Assembly (NCBI GenBank): GCA_036501345.1
Contig: DASYAN010000053.1
Location: 1 to 5,567 of the forward strand
DNA length: 5,567 nucleotides
Direction: 5' to 3'
Source: DASYAN01 sp036501345
GTDB lineage: Bacteria > Chloroflexota > Ktedonobacteria > Ktedonobacterales > Ktedonobacteraceae
The translations under genes were made by a program, and so were the position numbers. This document shows, one piece after another, positions 1 through 5,537 of this stretch (positions are counted from its first letter, which is position 1; the number at the start of each line of letters is the position of its first letter). The notes under the pieces were generated by a model. That model was not told the origin of the DNA. It made no database searches and was given only the letters and a program-made list of their open reading frames with translations.

Positions 1-1
1 G

Positions 2-88
2 TTTGAAGCGCAACGGATAGCATTCATTGGTCTCGTCCACGTAGCTTGTTGTCTCCTTGCTTTCCTCAAAAGTGGCAAGGCGCCATAA
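2..88 (+). CDS. C-terminal tail of a possible DDE transposase (partial, 5' end outside window)
   Basis: An open frame runs from the left edge for 28 codons and stops at TAA 86-88. The tail contains a stretch reading FEAQRIAFIGLVHVACC followed by LLAFLKSGKAP. The pattern of an aromatic/acidic start, then an (I/F)-x-H-(V/L)-A-C hydrophobic helix just before the stop, resembles the last helix of IS4/IS5-type DDE transposases, where a similar 'ha-F-x-x-L-A-C-x-x-x-x-L' tail is common. That is a resemblance in style only: no catalytic residue lies inside the window, so family and even coding status are uncertain. It could equally be the end of an unrelated small membrane-associated protein or a chance open frame. 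Confidence 0.35.
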   Translation, partial: FEAQRIAFIGLVHVACCLLAFLKSGKAP

Positions 89-396
89 AAAGACGACAAG
101 AAGGCTACAAAAAGACTATAAAAAGATATAGATAAGTGGCCTCTGCTAAGGTATGCTTTATTAGAAGAGAGAGGGGCAACCAACCACCACACTAAATAGT
201 GGTAACTGGAGGTTTTGCGCTCGCTTGTGTGTGGTTTTGTCAGCTGGCCATATTTATTGCTCAAAGCGCCCCTTTTGTTCGCTGACAAAGAAGCTTCCAT
301 TCAGTATGTTTCTGGCAGGGGAGATGAAAGACAACCTCTTCCCTGTCAAGGAGGTTACTGGTAGGAGGTTGGCTTAAATTTTCTGAGGAGCACCGT
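89..396. other. Non-coding upstream region of the VirB4-like gene, with A-tracts and a small palindrome
   Basis: No convincing gene is seen in these 308 bases. Three AAAAAGA tracts start at 87, 109 and 120, spaced 22 and 11 bases apart, close to helical phasing. A perfect 5-bp-arm palindrome, CACTAAATAGTG, lies near 190-201. I find no clear pair of -35/-10 boxes at good spacing. An open frame from 306 to 374 (22 codons) has no well-spaced ribosome binding site and I do not call it. The region may hold the promoter of the downstream gene and the outer end of the element to the left. Confidence 0.4.
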
Positions 397-1884
397 ATGC
401 AGACAGCACCAAGAATCCCCAGTTTGGTTGTGAGTACCCCGTTCAGTATTACCAAGTCCTTTGTCAGGCTGCGTGAAGTCACTAATGGTATGGTAGGCCT
501 GGACCTTGGGCGCAAGAATCTTGAGTATCGCGGCATTCTCACTATGAATTGCGTCAATTTTTCATTGATGTCAGAAAATGAGCAAGAAGGTGTGATTGAA
601 AGCTTTAAGGGCTTTCTCAATGGAATAGCCTTCCCGATTCAGATTCTGATTCGTAATCTTCCCCACAATCTCGATGGCTATCTGCATGCAATGGAGTCTG
701 TTGAGGGAGATCTGGCAGCGGCGGCCCGTGATCACGCCGAGTTTGTGCGTGTCCTCTCTTCGCACAGAGCCCTCATCAAACGGGAATACTATATTATTGT
801 CCCTGCAGAATATCAGAAAGCTAGCGACGCTGCAGAAAACAGTGCCCAGTTACAGCTCGAATTGCGCATGGATGAGTTACTTCAACAACTCGAACGCATG
901 GGATTGATAGGAAGGCGTTTAACCAGCACAGAGATTGTTGCTCTCTATCAGAGCTGTTTAACTCTCCAGGATGCCGGGTCCAAACCCATCACGGACGCGA
1001 TGCTTGAAGGTATCAATAAACCCATGCCCTTAGCTACTGATCGTGTTCCTCACTCTGGGCGCTTTTCGAAGGCCCTTAGCGAGTCGAGTATCGTTGAGCA
1101 AGAAGCAGAGCTCTTCGATCTCATTCAATCTCTGCCGAAGAAACATCGGGAAGAAGAGAAACAGCCATCGACCTCCAAGCTACAAGAGTTTTTGTCCTAT
1201 GTTCAAATTGGCAAAGAGGAAACAATAGAGAAACCGCGATGGGATCCATTCTTACTCTTCAAAAACTTTCTACCTGAAAAATCTGAACGAAAACAAATGC
1301 TTCCTAGCTTTCTACAACTCCCTGATTTGGTGACGCCCAGTTCTATACAAGTCTTTCCCTCTTTTATCCGTATCGATGGCGAACTGCAAACTGAATATAG
1401 CAAGACTTTGACTCTTGTCCGCTACCCCAGAAGTGCGTATCCCGGCTGGCTGGATCGCATTATTCAAATCGATCAACCCAATGTCGATTTTAGCATTCAT
1501 GTTACTCCCCATCCGCCAGAGATCGTTAGTGCTCAACTGGGCCGCAAATTGACGCAGCTACGCGGTGCGTTCATTGTTGCTCAACGCGAAGGCCGAGCTC
1601 TTGATCCCGTAACCAAGATTGCTCTGGAAGACGTGGAACACTTGCGTGACAATCTGGCTCGAGGAGATGAGCGGGTCTTTAGCATCAATATATTTGTGCG
1701 GGTTCGTGCGCAAGATCATCGAACACTGATGAAGCGTGGCAATCGGATCATGTCCAAGATCCGCAGCCTGGATTTTCGGGCATTACCGGCACATTGGCAA
1801 GGGTGCCTCATAGGTTTTTGCAAGGCGAAGAAAGCGCAACATTGTGGGAAGGAGGCTTTCCTGAGTTATCCGTGCTCTACTTAA
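397..1884 (+). CDS. VirB4/TraC-type conjugation ATPase, N-terminal part only (truncated)
   Basis: Full-length VirB4 proteins are the cytoplasmic, membrane-associated ATPases that power pilus assembly and DNA transfer in type IV secretion. This 495-aa product matches only the region before the motor domain. Residues 14-135 have the typical opening (SLMSENEQEGVIESFKGFLN, then FPIQILIRN, then REYYIIVP). Residues 150-170 look coiled. Residues 200-305 are a variable linker. Residues 310-470 match the CagE/VirB4 N-domain (VRYPRSAYPGWLDRII, DFSIHVTP, ALEDVEHLRDNLARGDERVF, VRVRAQ, PAHWQ). No Walker A or B motif follows. After HWQ the sequence loses family resemblance and ends at 1884. The ATG at 397 has GAGGAG at 385-390, six bases upstream. 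In the -1 frame about 32 codons after HWQ stay open to a TGA at 1899-1901, but they do not restore a motor domain. Probably a broken gene; a naturally split VirB4 is less likely. Confidence 0.78.
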   Translation: MQTAPRIPSLVVSTPFSITKSFVRLREVTNGMVGLDLGRKNLEYRGILTMNCVNFSLMSENEQEGVIESFKGFLNGIAFPIQILIRNLPHNLDGYLHAMESVEGDLAAAARDHAEFVRVLSSHRALIKREYYIIVPAEYQKASDAAENSAQLQLELRMDELLQQLERMGLIGRRLTSTEIVALYQSCLTLQDAGSKPITDAMLEGINKPMPLATDRVPHSGRFSKALSESSIVEQEAELFDLIQSLPKKHREEEKQPSTSKLQEFLSYVQIGKEETIEKPRWDPFLLFKNFLPEKSERKQMLPSFLQLPDLVTPSSIQVFPSFIRIDGELQTEYSKTLTLVRYPRSAYPGWLDRIIQIDQPNVDFSIHVTPHPPEIVSAQLGRKLTQLRGAFIVAQREGRALDPVTKIALEDVEHLRDNLARGDERVFSINIFVRVRAQDHRTLMKRGNRIMSKIRSLDFRALPAHWQGCLIGFCKAKKAQHCGKEAFLSYPCST

Positions 1885-1917
1885 AGAGCTATAGAACTTG
1901 AATGGGAAGCTACAAAA

Positions 1918-2097
1918 ATGAAGAACGCGGACTGTTCTAGGCTGCCAGAAGAGGAGAGTAAGGCACTAATCGAGGAAATCATCCTGGCCCGCTGCAACTG
2001 CTTGATATGCAATGCCCCGCCTGTTCGATGTGAGCACCGGGGCATTGTGCATTTTCTCGCTAGTAGTAAGCGCAAAGAGCGTGACAAGAGGGAGTAG
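1918..2097 (+). CDS. Small Cys-rich hypothetical protein (59 aa)
   Basis: I do not recognise the family. ATG at 1918 is preceded by GGGAAG at 1904-1909 with an 8-base spacer, and the frame stops at TAG 2095-2097. The first half is acidic and likely helical (EEESKALIEEIILA). The centre has a cysteine cluster, RCNCLICNAPPVRCEHRG, with C26, C28, C31, C38 and H40 as possible zinc ligands; C6 is isolated. The C-terminus is basic (SSKRKERDKRE). An acidic helix, a metal-site-like knot and a basic tail suggest a small nucleic-acid or protein-binding factor, which is inference. It follows the truncated VirB4 gene by 33 bases in the same direction and may be co-transcribed. Its stop codon lies inside the terminator hairpin, which supports it being the last gene of that unit. 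Confidence 0.55.
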   Translation: MKNADCSRLPEEESKALIEEIILARCNCLICNAPPVRCEHRGIVHFLASSKRKERDKRE

Positions 2098-2120
2098 TGA
2101 GAACTACTTCTTTTTCTTAT
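2090..2120 (+). terminator. Rho-independent terminator between convergent genes
   Basis: GGGAGTAGT (2090-2098), loop GAGA, then ACTACTTCT (2103-2111) form a 9-bp stem that includes two G-U pairs, followed by the T-rich tract TTTTCTTAT. The hairpin covers the stop codon of the 59-aa ORF (+) and the stop codon of the 162-aa ORF (-, 2104-2106). In the plus direction the T-tract is good. In the minus direction the hairpin is followed by CCCTCTTGTC, a poor U-tract, so termination there would be weaker. Confidence 0.7.
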
Positions 2121-2592
2121 CGCGCTTATAGGGTGCTTGAAAATTGATTGGATCGTGAGTATTTATACTTGTCTGTTCAGAAGGTTCCCTAGAATTTTTG
2201 TCAGTAAGCTCTAACCATTCCCCTCCCAGTCCGCTCAATACACCCGCGGCCAACTTACTTACACTTCCCATTACTGCAAGATTTCCTTCAATTTTTTGCC
2301 TTTTTTCAGGAGGTTCGGTTCCCACGTGATCTACTGCTTCTCTCTTAGAGACTGCAGATCCAGTAGGTTCAATTTTTTGCCTTTTTTCAGGAGGTTCGGT
2401 TCCCACGTGATCTACTGCTTCTCTCTTAGCAGAAGAGGCTACAGATCCAGTAGGTTCAATTTCACTTCTACCATAAATGGTTTTTGCAACATTCAAAGTG
2501 GGTCCTGTACTTTGTCTTGTGTTAGTATTATCAGATTTTGAGTCAGCTGCACGTTTTTTACTTCTAGTGTTATTAGCAGGTGCATCTCTCAT
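2104..2592 (-). CDS. Charged, repeat-containing hypothetical protein (162 aa) with NLS-like basic motifs
   Basis: I do not recognise this protein. The start at ATG 2592 is chosen because AAAGGA (2606-2601) lies 8 bases upstream; the frame stays open further 5' only into the intron and exon 2 of the preceding gene. Residues 1-35 are polar and basic (NNTRSKKRAADSKS). Residues 45-73 and 74-100 are near-identical tandem repeats of 29 and 27 residues, each ending in EPPEKRQKIE. Residues 104-130 form the only hydrophobic stretch (LAVMGSVSKLAAGVLSGLGG), plausibly one amphipathic helix. The last residues are APYKRDKKKK. No signal peptide is seen. The composition suggests a largely disordered, nucleic-acid- or partner-binding protein. 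It is probably co-transcribed with the intron-split 51-aa ORF upstream, whose stop lies 32 bases before this ATG. The alternative is translation as a fusion with it through -1 frameshifting at the A7 run. Confidence 0.6.
   Translation of the reverse strand: MRDAPANNTRSKKRAADSKSDNTNTRQSTGPTLNVAKTIYGRSEIEPTGSVASSAKREAVDHVGTEPPEKRQKIEPTGSAVSKREAVDHVGTEPPEKRQKIEGNLAVMGSVSKLAAGVLSGLGGEWLELTDKNSREPSEQTSINTHDPINFQAPYKRDKKKK
2287..2454. repeat. In-frame tandem duplication, two perfect 62-bp copies
   Basis: Positions 2287-2348 and 2368-2429 are identical over 62 bp, offset 81 bp (27 codons). Copy 1 is followed by 19 bases and copy 2 by 25 bases, both ending in AGATCCAGTAGG and then TTCAAT, so the real unit is 81-87 bp with a 6-bp (two-codon) difference. 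It encodes the repeated block of the 162-aa protein. Identity at synonymous sites implies a recent duplication or ongoing homogenisation. Confidence 0.9.
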
Positions 2593-2600
2593 AGAATATG

Positions 2601-2606
2601 TCCTTT
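2601..2606 (-). promoter_or_regulatory. Ribosome binding site of the 162-aa ORF
   Basis: AAAGGA on the minus strand, 8 bases before ATG 2592. It fixes this start over the longer open frame that runs back to 2736 through the intron's domain V. Confidence 0.6.
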
Positions 2607-2624
2607 CAATTATGGATATATTTT

Positions 2625-3513
2625 TCACAGAGCTTTTTTTACAAAACTTACATCGCACTCCCAACGAGTCGGATAGCCAAGGGACGTTGCCGCCCCCAGC
2701 CTCCTCAGAACCGTGCTTGCGTCTCTCAACGCACACGGCTCAAGCACATCGCCTGAAAGAAACGATGTTTCAGGCGAAGAGCAGCCCGATCGGTCTGCTT
2801 CTCGGTTCCATTTGCAAGGTTCCCCTTGCACCTAACTTTTCCCTTGATAAATCTCCTTCACATCATTCTTTGGGTGATGCACCAGGATCACGTCAGCCGC
2901 CTTTCAGCGTGAGTATTGCCCTGTCTGCCCAGTTATGTCTTCCTGTTCCCTTTCGGTTGGCAGCATTCGCTTCTTGATCCCTCCTCCTCCCACTGAGGCG
3001 TTCTGCCTCCCTTGCGGTCAGCTTACTCAGGTTCCCCTGAGACCTCATTGGGGTTGCCAAGTTCCACATGGTCGAGATACGTCCGGGGTGGGTTTCCTCT
3101 TTACTCAGGGGTCGAGGTGTCCCCGCCTCCTGTAGATACGCCAGGAGGCCTCTTTGACCCATTCATCACCGTTTCATCCGCCTTTGGGTGACCTTGGTTA
3201 ACGAAGCCTCATCGAGGATTCACTTGCGTTGACCCGTCCGAACTTCCCCTGGTCCAGTTTGGATCTGCGGTTGACCCTTTCCTTAGACATTACCGCGAGC
3301 TTCACACCCCACCGTTACCAGTGACGCATGTCGCGATGAGGGATGAGCATTGAACACTTGCTCACGTTTCCGACTCGAACCATGTGACTTCTTGTCGCAC
3401 GTGCCTATCACAATACTACCCAACATGTGCCCATTGTGCAATGCCAAGCCATAGACATCTAAAGGACATCTTGACGAGAAACAAAAAGAGCACTGCTCAA
3501 GACTGCCAGTCAT
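2625..3513 (-). CDS. Small Cys/His-rich hypothetical protein (51 aa), interrupted by a group II intron
   Basis: Exon 1 is 3513-3401 and exon 2 is 2667-2625. ATG 3513 has a strong GGAGGAG (3529-3523) 9 bases upstream. Exon 1 gives 37 codons plus AC; joined to T2667 it continues TRWECDVSFVKKAL and stops at TGA 2627-2625. The 51-aa product contains C8-x2-C11 (CSFC), C16, H26-x2-H29 (HNGH) and C42, so a small metal-binding fold is plausible. I know no family for it. Without splicing, translation runs into the intron and continues about 38 codons with no sensible sequence. The next gene starts 32 bases after the stop, suggesting an operon. In the -1 frame exon 2 carries a CKFC motif and is open into the 162-aa gene, so an alternative fused product is possible. 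The exon join follows group II boundary rules; expression is inference. Confidence 0.55.
2634..2640 (-). other. Possible -1 frameshift heptamer A_AAA_AAA
   Basis: In the spliced 51-aa frame the codons read GTA AAA AAA GCT, so the seven A's fall exactly as A_AAA_AAA, a classical -1 slip site. Slipping gives AGC TCT GTG and stays open to join the 162-aa frame, for a predicted product of about 225 aa. The zero-frame stop is two codons after the heptamer. No stimulatory structure was established, and a simple indel in a homopolymer is an alternative. Confidence 0.35.
2668..2707 (-). other. Group II intron domain VI with branch-point A
   Basis: The inner stem GGGGCG / CGTCCC closes a GCAA tetraloop. 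The outer part pairs GGAG with the CTATCC side and leaves A2674 unpaired, the seventh base from the intron's last base (C2668), as expected for the branch-point adenosine. This spacing is the main reason for placing the 3' splice site after C2668. Confidence 0.75.
2708..2741 (-). other. Group II intron domain V (34 nt, catalytic)
   Basis: The 34-nt element runs from GAGCCGTG at 2741 to CACGGTTC at 2708. The lower stem is 8 bp and includes the AGC catalytic triad at positions 2-4. A two-base AG bulge follows at positions 25-26, then a 6-bp upper stem closed by a GAGA (GNRA) tetraloop. Length, bulge and tetraloop are all canonical, so the catalytic core looks functional. Confidence 0.9.
2749..2777 (-). 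other. Perfect 10-bp hairpin just before domain V
   Basis: TCGCCTGAAA and TTTCAGGCGA pair perfectly around a 9-base loop, eight bases upstream of domain V on the intron strand. It probably is the base of the reduced domain IV, where an intron-encoded protein gene would usually sit. Confidence 0.5.
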
Positions 3514-3522
3514 GAGGTAGGA

Positions 3523-3529
3523 CTCCTCC
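3523..3529 (-). promoter_or_regulatory. Strong Shine-Dalgarno of the intron-split ORF
   Basis: GGAGGAG on the minus strand, 9 bases before ATG 3513. It decides the start against a GTG at 3558 in the same frame that has no ribosome binding site. Confidence 0.65.
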
Positions 3530-3605
3530 AAGTAAATGAGATTATTCAAGAGGAGCACACTATGCTATCTGTTGAGATCTAGACCACTATCCTTTTTTTT
3601 ATGTT

Positions 3606-3610
3606 ATCTC
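3606..3610. repeat. Target-site duplication ATCTC (left copy; right copy 3858-3862)
   Basis: ATCTC directly abuts both outer ends of the 18-bp inverted repeats. It can also be read as 6 bp (ATCTCC) if the element is taken one base shorter on the left. Confidence 0.75.
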
Positions 3611-3857
3611 CCCACATTCCGCAGTTTGGGAAATGGTTTTTTAGAATATTGGTCAAACGTTCTAAATCGTGCCTTTGAGGCCTGATTTGCACATATTGAC
3701 CATAGCCGCAAAAACCAGAGGGTTCAAATGTAAGTACCAAAAATAGATCACACGTTCTTTTTCTAGTACTTTTAGGCTTTGCGATGGCCAGGCAAAACAA
3801 GCAAAAAGAGCAATAATTAATATCCAAAAAGCCGTTTTTCAAACTGCGGAATGTGGG
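3611..3857. mobile_element. 247-bp MITE-like non-autonomous element in the transposase 3' end
   Basis: The ends CCCACATTCCGCAGTTTG (3611-3628) and its exact reverse complement (3840-3857) are perfect 18-bp terminal inverted repeats. Similarity continues imperfectly for about 25 more bases inward (GG-T/C-TTTTT then an ATATT block). It is flanked by ATCTC direct repeats. The interior is AT-rich and carries no gene: one open frame crosses it but has no family features. Removing the element and one ATCTC makes the transposase end ATG GAG ATA ACA TAA, a clean stop two codons past the junction, which strongly supports insertion. It would be moved in trans by a DDE transposase recognising the same ends. 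A 5-bp duplication and CC-starting ends occur in families such as IS1380 and IS1634, but I cannot assign one. Confidence 0.82.
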
Positions 3858-5233
3858 ATCTCCATTTGTCGTTCACGATAGGCACGCATGCGACAGCGAT
3901 CAGAACAATAGTGCTTCGTTCGGCCCTTCGTTTCTTGCACCAAAGGAGTTCCACAGAAGCAGGTTTCCCTGCTCTCCTCGACTGATCTTTGATGTGAGTA
4001 TTTCACCCGATTGCGTGCGGTATGCTGCTTGCGCCGACTGCAAAGACGAGAGGTACTCGATCGTGTTGCTGTAGGTGCAGGAGGTGGTAGCTGCTGAGAG
4101 ACCGATTGGGAAGAAGAAGAAGGAGACACTTCCTGAGAGGTGGCATCGCTTCTCACAAGGAAGGCTCGTGCTCGCTGCTCGGCCCGCACCGACTGGTGAA
4201 GTGCTTGTTGCTTTCGCTGTTGCGCCAGCGCCTTTTGCCACATTTCTTTCCAACGATCATTGCACACGGCATTGCGTAAGGCGAGCATGGGGTTCACATT
4301 TTTGCGCTCCCAGTGCATCCCAGCCCCTTTGAGACGAGCCTCGACCACGTTTTTCTGGGCACTCTCCACCATGCCAGAGCCAATCGGCCAGCCCTCACGT
4401 CGGAACTGAGGGTATTGCATCTGTGCCTTTCGTTTCCGCAAGTAGTCGAGTTGGGTGTTAACTTCTTTTTGTTGGGGAAGATTATTTTCCAAGCGATCAG
4501 CCATGCGGAATAAAGGTTGGGGACCTCGCTGTTTGAGGACATGCAAACAGCGGTCCAGCATCTGTGCAGGAAGCTGCACAGATGCTCTCTCTAAGGCCTC
4601 CAGCGGCGAGGTGATGTGTTCTGCTGCATGAGGAAAATCCAGGATACGTACCGCATCAGGCCGATGCCTCTCGGTAAAGAGTTGACACCAATCAGCTCCA
4701 TCCATAACCGCACAGACCTCTTTTGCCTGAGCTACCTTTCGCCGTCGTATCTCTACTTTTGCAAGGCGGGTAAACGCCAGGGCGTCTACTAAGCGCGAGA
4801 AATACGAGAGCTTGCCAACGTGGATCTCTCTTTCTCCCTCGGAGTTGAGCTTCTCTTGTGGCTCTCCGATGGCAACAGTGCGCGTCTCTACCCATTGTTT
4901 GTGAACTAGAGAGATCATCGCCCCATCAGGACTGATGACACACCGCTCTGGTGGTTGCTCATCTTCTTGCTCAAGCTCTTCGTCAGCTTCTACTTCCGCT
5001 GTCTGTGCAGTTTCCATCCAGCTTCCAACTTGCTCGGTGAGGCGACGGACGGTTTCCTCATTGGTATGGACAGAGACGATCTCTTCGATCATCTGAGCTG
5101 CTTTATCAAAGGGCATGAAGCAGGCCAAGTGCACCAGATGTTCATATTGGCGTGGCGCAAGCTTGCCTGGGAGTAACCCTAATTCCTCATCGAGGGGGAA
5201 AAAGACTTTCTTCACATTGGGGGCATGTTCCAT
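3839..5233 (-). CDS. ISKra4-family transposase, catalytic and C-terminal part (464 aa frame)
   Basis: This is the DDE transposase moving the IS. Counting from ATG 5233, residues 11-25 (FFPLDEELGLLPG) continue the zinc-ribbon region of the other frame. The catalytic residues are D103 in SPDGA, D178 in VMDGADW and E290 in WPIGSGMVESA, followed by RLKGAGMHW, the family signature. Residues 80-95 are an acidic linker. Residues 360-400 are Ser/Pro-rich. The end has a second Cys motif, CFCG (425-428) and YCSDRC (442-447), then RMRAYRERQ. The last residues IPHSAV and the stop are supplied by the MITE inverted repeat; the older end was probably MEIT. ATG 5233 overlaps the upstream frame by 47 bases and is unlikely to be the main start; the natural product is probably a fusion of about 565 aa. 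All three acidic residues are intact, so activity is possible if frameshifting occurs. Confidence 0.85.
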   Translation of the reverse strand: MEHAPNVKKVFFPLDEELGLLPGKLAPRQYEHLVHLACFMPFDKAAQMIEEIVSVHTNEETVRRLTEQVGSWMETAQTAEVEADEELEQEDEQPPERCVISPDGAMISLVHKQWVETRTVAIGEPQEKLNSEGEREIHVGKLSYFSRLVDALAFTRLAKVEIRRRKVAQAKEVCAVMDGADWCQLFTERHRPDAVRILDFPHAAEHITSPLEALERASVQLPAQMLDRCLHVLKQRGPQPLFRMADRLENNLPQQKEVNTQLDYLRKRKAQMQYPQFRREGWPIGSGMVESAQKNVVEARLKGAGMHWERKNVNPMLALRNAVCNDRWKEMWQKALAQQRKQQALHQSVRAEQRARAFLVRSDATSQEVSPSSSSQSVSQQLPPPAPTATRSSTSRLCSRRKQHTARNRVKYSHQRSVEESRETCFCGTPLVQETKGRTKHYCSDRCRMRAYRERQMEIPHSAV

Positions 5234-5537
5234 AGGTTCTCGAGAGCGTCACGTTTTCTCCCCCGTTGCCTTGTAACGTCCGCTTTTGTTTCCCTCGTGC
5301 CTGTAAGGGAGTAGCACACTTGGGACACTGGGCTGCTTCGTGCTCCGACCCTCTTCCCCACTCTTGGCTTGGACTCTGCTCGACTGCATTCTCTATCAGT
5401 CTGGCTTCCAATTGCATCAGTCGCTGATGCACTTCATCTTCGATTTGTACATACGTGGCTCTGGGATTGGCTGTGCGCCACTCTTTGATGTCCGTCAGGA
5501 TCTCTGTACTCAATTGGCGTAAGGCTTGTTCTTCCAT
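5187..5537 (-). CDS. ISKra4-family transposase, N-terminal part (116 aa frame)
   Basis: ATG 5537 follows AAAGGAG (5552-5546) with an 8-base spacer. Residues 1-55 are helical and charged (EILTDIKEWRTANP, QIEDEVHQRLMQLEAR). A zinc ribbon follows, C71-x2-C74 (CPKC) and C105-x2-C108 (CPQC), likely for DNA end recognition. The frame then reads ESLFPPR and stops at TGA 5189-5187, where the family expects FPLDEELG. That sequence is present one base out of register in the overlapping frame. Alone, this part could bind ends and act as a regulator of transposition, which is inference. It is either the first half of a frameshifted gene or one side of a disabling single-base insertion. Confidence 0.8.
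   Translation of the reverse strand: MEEQALRQLSTEILTDIKEWRTANPRATYVQIEDEVHQRLMQLEARLIENAVEQSPSQEWGRGSEHEAAQCPKCATPLQARGKQKRTLQGNGGENVTLSRTYGTCPQCEESLFPPR
5194..5203 (-). other. T5C5 frameshift site in the transposase
   Basis: On the minus strand the run TTTTTCCCCC is read CTT TTT CCC CCT CGA TGA in the first frame. Skipping one base gives LFPLDEELG in the second. The offset is +1. A CCC codon can re-pair after a +1 slip within C5 and the first-frame stop is three codons on, so programmed shifting is possible. A one-base insertion in either homopolymer would look the same. Confidence 0.55.

Larger units (their letters stand above)
2668..3400 (-). ncRNA. Group II intron without an encoded reverse transcriptase (733 nt)
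   Basis: The intron is a self-splicing ribozyme and retroelement RNA. The 5' boundary is GTGCGAC at 3400, matching the GUGYG consensus. The 3' boundary is ...CTATCCGAC at 2668, ending in AY. Domain V (2741-2708) is canonical and domain VI carries a bulged A seven bases from the 3' end. Upstream blocks such as AATGTCTAAGG, CAGGGGAAGTTCGGACGGG and GAATCCTCGATGAGGCTTCG resemble domain I-III cores of cyanobacterial and chloroplast-like introns I remember. No frame longer than about 90 codons lies inside, and none looks like a reverse transcriptase or maturase, so domain IV is nearly empty. Mobility, and perhaps efficient splicing, would need a maturase made elsewhere. I could not identify convincing EBS1/IBS1 pairing to the exon end TAGGCAC. 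The intron sits in the same strand as the gene it interrupts, as required for removal by splicing. Confidence 0.88.

Noticed and set aside
306..374. 22-codon plus-strand ORF before the VirB4-like gene
   Set aside because: No well-spaced ribosome binding site and no recognisable sequence; a leader peptide cannot be excluded but is not supported.
261..620. 119-codon minus-strand open frame overlapping the start of the VirB4-like gene
   Set aside because: It lies antisense to a well-supported gene and its start region, has no recognisable domain, and its composition looks like a complement of coding DNA.
1881..2087. 68-codon minus-strand open frame
   Set aside because: Begins with TTG without a ribosome binding site and is antisense to the better supported 59-aa ORF.
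2287..2454. The 62-bp repeats as a CRISPR or iteron array
   Set aside because: Only two copies, too long for CRISPR repeats, spaced by related sequence, and in frame within a coding region.
2650..2660. GTGCGATGTAAG in exon 2 as an alternative intron 5' end
   Set aside because: It lies downstream of domains V and VI in the intron's own direction, so it cannot start this intron.
2593..2736. N-terminal extension of the 162-aa ORF back to 2736
   Set aside because: It passes through the intron's domain V/VI and the 3' splice site, so those codons are ribozyme sequence, and a ribosome binding site favours ATG 2592.
2893..3162. 89-codon minus-strand open frame inside the intron
   Set aside because: It covers the structured RNA core and has no reverse transcriptase or maturase motif.
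3540..3598. A right-end inverted repeat of the ISKra4 element near AGATCTAGACCACTATCC
   Set aside because: The left end of the IS is outside the window, so no matching repeat or target duplication can be shown.
3579..3842. 87-codon minus-strand open frame spanning the MITE
   Set aside because: It begins in one inverted repeat and runs through the other and out of the element; its sequence follows from the repeats and no ribosome binding site is seen.
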